A DNA stretch of 64,000 bases from positions 1 through 64,000 of the forward strand of contig VTPC01008370.1 of the NCBI GenBank assembly GCA_011009095.1. The letters are read 5' to 3'. This stretch comes from Ignelater luminosus (lineage: Eukaryota > Arthropoda > Insecta > Coleoptera > Elateridae). Both the position numbers and the translations under genes were made by a program. Below, piece after piece: positions 58,440 through 64,000 of this stretch; position 1 is the stretch's first letter, and each line of letters starts with the position of its first letter. The notes below the pieces were generated by a model, which saw only the letters and a list, made by a program, of their open reading frames with translations, ran no database searches and was not told the DNA's origin.

Positions 58440-58645
58440 ATTACGAAGAAATGAGAATTATACCATCGGTATTAGAGCAACAGAGCACTTTCAATATAAT
58501 CCAAAAGTTCCAAAACAGAGTAATTAGGACAACGGTTAATACTCCCTGGTATGTACGAAACTCTGATCTACATCGAAATCTGAACACTGAACCAGAGATA
58601 GAAATCGTCAAGAAGACGACAGAAAGCCATGAACAGTAAACAAAA
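58440..58645 (+). pseudogene. jockey-like LINE, near C-terminal fragment
   Basis: The frame 58451-58639 reads LEQQSTFNIIQKFQNRVIRT then TVNTPWYVRNSDLHRNLNTE and KTTESHEQ before TAA. 'I.IIQRFQNKVLR.I..APWYVRN.DLHRDL' is a hallmark of jockey-like RTs, and its 'SHEQ' end is where the tails seen at 3.9 and 29.3 kb (AKHEVRQHNHDNV..., RLHNYDNV...) would continue. A-rich DNA follows (58640-58990). Confidence 0.75.
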
Positions 58646-59280
58646 AATAACTGCTGAAAGAATTAGGAATTAAGAATTTAAGAGATAAATATATAAAACA
58701 AATAATCAAAATCAAAAATAAAATAATATTTTCTGATATCTACATTTTTGCAAAAATCAAACAAAAATTGTAAATTTAGAATAGCAAAAGAACAAAATGA
58801 AAGAAGAATGAATTAAAATGCAACAGCAAATGAAAAACACAATGAAAGTGATAAAAGAAGAAGCAACCTCCATAAAAGAAACATTAGAACTGCATAACGA
58901 AGGTACAAGAAAAAAAATTCTCAAAAAGAAGATAGCACAACAACAACAACAACACTGTGAAATTACAAATTGAAAGGTTAAATCACATCGTAAAACTAAT
59001 CCAAATAAACAAAACTCATCAATTGAGATTACTTTCATAACATAAGAAAAAGAAAATTGCAGTACTATCGGCAGCGAGAAAAGTAGCAAGAACAAAATAC
59101 ATACAGAGAAAGACTACCCATCAAAAGTACTAGAGAAGAGAAGGCAATTACTTAGTTCCAGCATTGAAAGTGGTAAGACAAAATGGAAAACATGCAATTA
59201 TGAAGTATGATGAGTTAATACCAAACGAAAAGAGATCGATATGATAAAAAATAATGAGATACCAGAATGTCAACATCTGA
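58646..59280. other. A-rich low-complexity DNA
   Basis: Mostly A-rich on the plus strand with CAA repeats near 58940. The complementary frame 59095-58757 is hydrophobic by composition only. Confidence 0.5.
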
Positions 59281-59766
59281 CACCAAACTTGAGGTTGGTA
59301 ACAATTTACCAGCACACTCTAACCAGGCCGCACATCAAAGCTATGGATAGACAGACTGAAGAAGAGAGAACTGATGAATAAACCTAAGACGTCTGACCTC
59401 AGTTTTGAAGGCTTTACCACCTCGACGTCTAACCCCTGAGCCGTAATAGACCAGAATACATCCATCCCTGTAACCACTTCAGTACCTACCCAGACCACGA
59501 TTGCTTCGCCGGTTCCAATACAACCAACCACCTGCTCAAACACCACCTCGCTGTATTACAGTCCTGTTATCCCAGTTCCATTATACATTCCAGCCGCCAT
59601 AACCGCTCCATTAGTCAATATATCCGCACCCAACCCGCCATTGATACCAATTACTCACCATCCCCATTTCTCGTTTCCTAGTATATTAAGCCGACAACCA
59701 CCAACAATGACCGTATTGAAAGTATGACCACATCCCTCCACTGCCAATATCAAGACCCGTGACTAG

Positions 59767-60366
59767 AGGATTAACTTCACCGGGAAGACGGATCCTGTCG
59801 TCCTCTCAGAAAGGTTGGACGAAGTATGCGCCCACCACAGTATTCCGAAGGACCAGTTATTGGTGTTACTATCCAAATTGATATCCAGAACAGCCCTGTA
59901 CTGGTATAGGAATAACCAGGCCTGAGAAAGAAGACGAAGACGAAGATGAAGAAGGTTTTACGATTTCTACCAGCCGTCCGACTACAGGGTCAACCTAGAA
60001 GCCAAAATCAACCGGTGCATCCAGCGCGAGAACGAGTTGGCTATGGAATACATTCTTGATATGCAAACTGTATTTCAAAAACATGGTGGCATGTATTGTG
60101 GTGATCGCTGCAATATTTCTGATTGTTTATGCACCGTACGGGAATACAAAGGACTCCAGCCGAAGCGTGAGAAGAAGCCTGCAGCCACAGCTCCAAGTCA
60201 AATGAAATCAGCTACGACCACGACGAAGCTAAGCCAGCTCAAAATAGCAAGCCTGTCTCAACCGCCGACAATCAGAAATACCCAGCTAGGTACGTCGACT
60301 AGACAGAGTACTGGACTATTGGTGCCAGGGCCAGCAGCTGTTTGTTTAAGAAAACGTAAAAACTAG
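59767..60366 (+). pseudogene. gypsy-type gag core
   Basis: One frame: RINFTGKTDPVVLSERLDEV, then CAHHSIPKDQLLVLLSKLIS, then RTALYWYRNNQA, a TGA at 59923, a low-complexity Arg run, a TGA at 59947, then FYDFYQPSDYRVNLEAKINR, CIQRENELAMEYILDMQTVF and QKHGG. This is the gag region with the pattern 'F.G..DP..F...L.......I....LL..L...L.G.A..WYR....W..F...F.....P..Y......+I..R.Q...E....Y...+'. The GA-rich patch (59920-59955) seems to replace the W..F segment. It assembles the particle in active elements; here it is broken. Confidence 0.75.
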
Positions 60367-60400
60367 ATATTTCCAAATCGAATGTCGAAATCAATTTATC

Positions 60401-60450
60401 TTGTTCTGTTTCCGTTGCGACAAAAGAAGTGTTATGTCTCGCAATTGTAA
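60401..60450 (+). pseudogene. gag zinc knuckle, His lost
   Basis: Reads CFRCDKRSVMSRNC, which has the CX2CX4-X-X4C spacing of a CCHC knuckle but Val at the His position. It is in a different frame from the gag core. Confidence 0.65.
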
Positions 60451-60647
60451 CTTGCAGCAACCAAGAGGCTCGACCAGAGGGTCAGAAGTCCGCTCCCTAA
60501 CCACCTCCTCCTATATACCGAACACCGGATCATTTGTTTACGGCTTTAGTCGAAACCACTTCCGCTGCAACTTTCGTAGCAGACGAAGTTTCCCGTCTAC
60601 TAAAAAACTACATCCGGCTGTCTAAGTTCATGAGTGCTACCGTAATA

Positions 60648-60665
60648 CAGGGTCTGTCCAAAAAG
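60648..60665. repeat. mariner terminal inverted repeat, left
   Basis: CAGGGTCTGTCCAAAAAG preceded by TA; pairs with 61807-61824. Confidence 0.9.
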
Positions 60666-60692
60666 CATCGGGGCTACATTCATGAAAAACCT

Positions 60693-61729
60693 TTATTGCA
60701 GATATACGTACAATGGGTTAAAATTCCTAAAATAACATCCTTCTACGTCAATACACCGTTGCCAGCGATTTTGCCACGCATGGTACACCTCCTGGAAGCC
60801 TGCAACGGGAATCTCTTTTAGGCATTGCATCGAAGCCGCTTGCACTTTTTCCACCGTCCCATAATGGTGTTCTTTCGGGCGTTGTTTTATCAAAGGGGAG
60901 AGAAAGAAATCGGGCGAGACCAGGTCGGGACTGTAGGGAGACTGAAGTAGCGTTGCCATATTGTGCTTCATCAGAAACTTCCTTACGCATAGTAACGTGT
61001 GACTCGGTGCATTGTCGTGATGAATAATTCAGGTGTTGGCGATTTCCCTTTGAATGCAACAAACCTTTAACCTCAACCGTTCGAGCACTTTCGCGAAAGA
61101 TTGACCGTTCATTGTTTGTCCGGCGGGTACAAACACCCCGTAGACCATACCCTGCGAGTCAAATAAGACAATGCTACACTTTTTCAGGCGAGAGGCACTG
61201 GTGTGCCACTCCACGCTTTGTATTTTCGTCTTGGGATCGTACTCGAGCACCCATGTTTCATCACAGGTTATCACACTGTCCACAAAATTAAGCTCAGGGC
61301 CTACACGTTTCAACAGTTTCTGACAAATCGACTCACGGGTTTCCTTATGTTGTCCGGACAAAACCTTTAGAACCAATTTGGCACATGCTTTCCCTATCTG
61401 CAAATCGTCTGACACAATTGAAAACACACTCGATATCTGTAAATCCAGAGCAAAAGCTCTTTCACTTTTGTCACATTTTCTTTATTTTGCCTTGTTGACG
61501 GACGCCCTGCGCGTTGATTGTGCTTGACGTTCTCCCTTCCTTTTTTCAACTTCTTGTGCCACTCTAAAACTCTTGCTTTTGACATGACATTCTCCACGTA
61601 GGCTTCACGGATCATGGCAAGAGTCTCAGCATCGGATTTGTTTAGTTTCACGCAAACCTTGATCGCATACCGCTGTTCAATCGTATGCTGCAACGTAAGT
61701 CCTGACGACAGAACAAAACAACTGCTCAC
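60693..61729 (-). pseudogene. mariner transposase (DD34D), one frameshift and one nonsense codon
   Basis: Likely start near EQRYAIKVCVKLNKSDAETL (about 61680). The helix-turn-helix part runs through KARVLEWHKKLKKGRENVKH and RAGRPSTRQNKENVTKVKEL. A shift occurs near 61440, after which SSVFSIVSDDLQIGKACAKL and VITCDETWVLEYDPKTK (first Asp) follow. A TGA at about 61028 replaces the Trp expected before IIHHDNAPSHTLLCVRKFLM (second Asp). The same frame continues to YSPDLVSPDFFLSP; the second Asp of that stretch (in SPDFF) lies 34 residues past the HHD Asp, the DD34D signature of mariners. The C terminus is FQEVYHAWQNRWQRCIDVEG. Only two lesions, so a fairly recent death. Confidence 0.85.
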
Positions 61730-61806
61730 TTTGGGCGGTCCACACTCAGCTAATATTCAGAGGCAACCGAACCGGGTTGCGTCGTATATCTGGAATCACC
61801 TACCAA

Positions 61807-61824
61807 CTTTTTGGACAGACCTTG
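61807..61824. repeat. mariner terminal inverted repeat, right
   Basis: CTTTTTGGACAGACCTTG followed by TA; inverse of the left end with one mismatch. Confidence 0.9.
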
Positions 61825-61990
61825 TAAACTAGAAAACCGTCGGAGGGACCAAAACATTCCAGACTCGAATCACGATTCTCCATCGCGAGAGATTCCACTT
61901 GGTGAATTATATGCAGACACCGGCGCGCGAAGTATCTTGGGAATGGATTTTCTGTCCAGCCTGAACTTGTACTTCGACCTGAACCAACGA

Positions 61991-62482
61991 GTTTTCTCCG
62001 CTCCAGAAAGAAAACACTCGGAACCACCTTGCCTGGCTGTTACATCATTGACCAAACCTAGCCATCAGACAAGGCGACAACGTGAGCAAACCGTAGACAG
62101 TACCAAGGACACAAATCCACGAAGTAGACGCAACCAGGACTACACCACAATAGAGGGCTCAGTGATTGACATGACCGCCGACGATTTCGAGCAATTTTTC
62201 CAAGACCAGGAAAGTCTTACACCGTCCTCAACATCGCCGAAATCATCAAGCCAGTCTGCCGAAGTTAGGCCATTCTGCAAACCGCCGCCCGGCACGAAGG
62301 CCGATACGACCGCCGTAGAACGCAGGTCTTGGGAGTCCAGGTCGACGTTTCACCTCGTGGAGCAACCGTGGTGCCCAGCCCTAAACAGCTTGCGTTGTAA
62401 GGAGAAAAACCGTCTCTTTCGGACCCGATGTGGCCAGCTAGAGACGCGTTCGAGATCCTGCCCCTACCCTGGTAAGCCGTGA
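61991..62482 (+). pseudogene. linker region after protease, no RT recognised
   Basis: The frame continues open from the protease end through a charged, Ser/Thr-rich stretch (for example SVIDMTADDFEQFFQDQES) to a stop at about 62480. In gypsy-type pol a spacer precedes RT; no RT blocks follow before AT-rich DNA begins. Confidence 0.45.
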
Positions 62483-62510
62483 CTTCACTATCGATTAGGA
62501 TGCCCAACAC

Positions 62511-64000
62511 CGTCCAAAGACTAGTGCTTGTGCTAAGTGCTTCAGTATGCCAGGAGGCTTTTTTCAAAGAGCGCTGCGAAGTTACTCTATTTTCTGTTAT
62601 TAGCAGACATAAATTAAGTATTTAAATTAATACAAAATAAGTGCGCTACAAGTATCTTCCACAGATGTAAAGGGGTAGAAAAACTTGCCATTGGCATCCA
62701 GGGGGATTGCTCCATCTCTTATTGGTTACCTGAAAAGCAGAGTAACGAGTTAAGACAAGGCAGTGAGGACGAATATTTATTTTGCGTTGCAGTCATAAAA
62801 CAACAAAAGTTGACATTCCCAAACCATACTTTTTATAGAAAATAAGCCCTTTATGTTTAAAGGAATGTTCTACTTTGGAAATAATATTAAAAATGATTTT
62901 TTAACGATATTCTCATTTAGTTTTAAACAATATTTTTTCATATTTCTATAAAGAATACAAAAGTACCTTAGCGAGCTGTTCTGCGCAAATTGTCAACAAA
63001 ACCCACAAATTTTACCGTGTAGAAGTTCGAGTATGGTGTCTACTGAGAAAATACCTAATGGTGCTCTAACCTTCCAGAAAGGGTAGAAATAGCCAACCCG
63101 GTGAATTTTCCAACACGCTGTCTTAGTTTTCTTCCTATTCAACATTTTTATAAACAGCGGTGTTTTGGAATCAAGCTGGATGTTGCAGCATTTCTTAACT
63201 TCGCGTTGCCAAAACGAAATAAAAGAGAAGGTGATTTCTAAGTATAATTAGCGGAGGGGAATAGGTGAAAGGGCTGTTGCAGAATTCTAGGCGAAATTCG
63301 TGTCGTTTTCTTCTAGTCACGCCGACCTGATTTTGTTAGGGTTGTAATGTGGCGTTGCGTTACAACTGAGAATTTAAAAAAACTAGGACTTTTTTGTCCT
63401 AGGCCGGCTGAGCTCAGGGGTAGCCTTGAGCGTGGATTTTATGAAGGTTATACCACAATCAAAACAACACATAAATTTAACGTACAAGTTTTTGAAAATA
63501 TTAAAAAGGAAATTGAAATAAGAAAAAATTAATATGAATGAGAAATTATATTTTAATCAAAACAAAGCATAAATGAACAGACAAAAAAAGATTTAATGAC
63601 TTATGTAATCTATGTAAATTTAGATGCACAATTTTCTTTAAATTAAAATTTAGTAGTGCTACAATAAACTCAAATTAACAAGTTTAAAAATTCACAAGGA
63701 AATTAGAACACTCAACCTACTTCGGATACAAAATTGAAAAAAAATTTATACTTCTTACCAAAACATCTTCATGTTGCCTCCAATCGGAATCAGATGAAGG
63801 TGCGTACCCTAATGAAAACTAAATTTTGCCAAACAAGAAAATTCAATTTAGATCCGAAATTGAATATAAAAAAAAGATTTAACCAAAATTACAATAAATG
63901 TGCAGTCAAACACAGAGTTACTAACAAAATTTAGTTTAACATAAGAAAAAACTTTAAACAATTACAAATTATTTCGAGTGATAAGCCAGATTTATATATC
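62511..64000. other. AT-rich intergenic DNA
   Basis: No gene, RNA or repeat supported. The frames at 63347-63532 and 63734-63934 are Lys/Asn-rich and without motifs. Confidence 0.5.

Larger units (their letters stand above)
60648..61824 (-). mobile_element. mariner element (about 1.18 kb), nearly full length
   Basis: The left end CAGGGTCTGTCCAAAAAG (60648-60665) and the inverse of the right end CTTTTTGGACAGACCTTG (61807-61824) match at 17 of 18 bases. Both are flanked by TA (60646-60647 and 61825-61826). It is slightly shorter than typical mariners (about 1.3 kb). It sits inside the gypsy protease and is therefore younger than that element. Confidence 0.9.
60534..61990 (+). pseudogene. retropepsin-like protease, interrupted by mariner insertion
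   Basis: Left part 60534-60645: FTALVETTSAATFVADEVSR then LLKNYIRLSKFMSATV, resembling 'ALVDTGATxxFVxDEVxRLL' with the catalytic DTG changed to ETT. Right part 61885-61990: IPLGELYADTGARSILGMDF then LSSLNLYFDLNQRVFSAPE, where 'ILGMDFLSxLNL.FDL..RV' is the conserved end of the protease. The DTGA just before ILGMDF is in an unusual place and is probably coincidence. The mariner splits the domain after SATV. Confidence 0.6.
59281..62510 (+). mobile_element. decayed Ty3/gypsy-like retrotransposon (gag to protease), split by a mariner
   Basis: Higher-GC block with coding remnants in plus orientation: a Pro-rich N-terminal gag zone (59400-59700), gag core (59767-60366), zinc knuckle (60401-60450), aspartic protease start (60534-60645) and, after the inserted mariner (60648-61824), protease end and linker to RT (61827-62482). 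No RT, integrase or long terminal repeats were recognised. The reading frame changes between blocks and contains stops, so it is an old copy. Confidence 0.65.

Noticed and set aside
61888..61935. DTGA at 61914 as the true protease active site
   Set aside because: It lies directly before the ILGMDF block, far too close for a normal retropepsin. The ETTSA at about 60550, before FVADEV, fits the expected position better.
1..64000. CRISPR arrays, bacterial operons or phage genes
   Set aside because: No regular spacer-repeat arrays, no ribosome-binding sites and no dense gene packing; all evidence points to a eukaryotic genome.
1..64000. tRNA or rRNA genes, including 28S rDNA next to R1-type elements
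   Set aside because: I looked for cloverleaf-like and rDNA-like sequence around the R1 fragments and saw none. This is by eye only; a covariance-model scan would settle it.

Overview
This window looks like a gene-poor, repeat-rich piece of an AT-rich animal nuclear genome, most likely an insect. The signs are GT-AG splicing with a 60-nt intron, no bacterial gene layout, and transposon families common in arthropods: R1-clade, jockey-like and RTE-like LINEs, mariner and Tc1/mariner-type elements, and Ty3/gypsy. I could not recognise any host gene with confidence. Nearly everything I can name is a transposable element, a broken element or a tandem repeat. The species cannot be named from this sequence.

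Layout. 1-13.3 kb: AT-rich DNA with a short inverted-repeat element (2641-2944), a jockey-like RT tail (about 3.9 kb), an R1-clade RT fragment (6.3-7.1 kb, +) and a decayed LINE, 'family A' (7.3-9.8 kb, -). 13.3-18.7 kb: a mariner relic (+); a block of 183-bp tandem repeats that reads as a 61-residue protein repeat on the minus strand; and a family-A LINE fragment (+) bracketed by two nearly identical 130-bp direct repeats. 18.7-33.3 kb: long empty stretches, a second family-A copy (22.9-25.4 kb, -), a jockey-like tail (29.3 kb), and an R1-clade element from leader to RT start (29.7-31.9 kb, +) running head-on into a third minus-strand family-A copy. 35.2-40.0 kb: a 1.5-kb foldback (giant inverted repeat) element, then a longer RTE-like LINE with endonuclease and RT (-). 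41-44 kb: a small CR1-like RT fragment and a 1.6-kb GC-rich minisatellite with 9-bp periodicity. 48.3-50.7 kb: the best-preserved element, a Tc1/mariner-superfamily transposon with matched 27-bp terminal repeats, a transposase with an unusually long second-D-to-E spacing (83 residues), a small intron and one apparent frameshift. 51.7-55.3 kb: an R1 fragment (-), an RT fragment of another clade (+, R4/Dong-like), then 2.2 kb of a 21-bp-period, partly palindromic satellite. 58-62.5 kb: the 3' end of another mariner-type element, a jockey-like tail, and a decayed Ty3/gypsy gag-protease region split by a younger, nearly full-length mariner.

No genes form a pathway here; the interactions are those of nested and colliding mobile elements. 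The most interesting items are the long-spacer transposon, the foldback family (two copies of different structure), the coding-like 61-residue repeat and the two unusual satellites. Clade names for decayed LINEs rest on motif recognition by eye, not on alignment.
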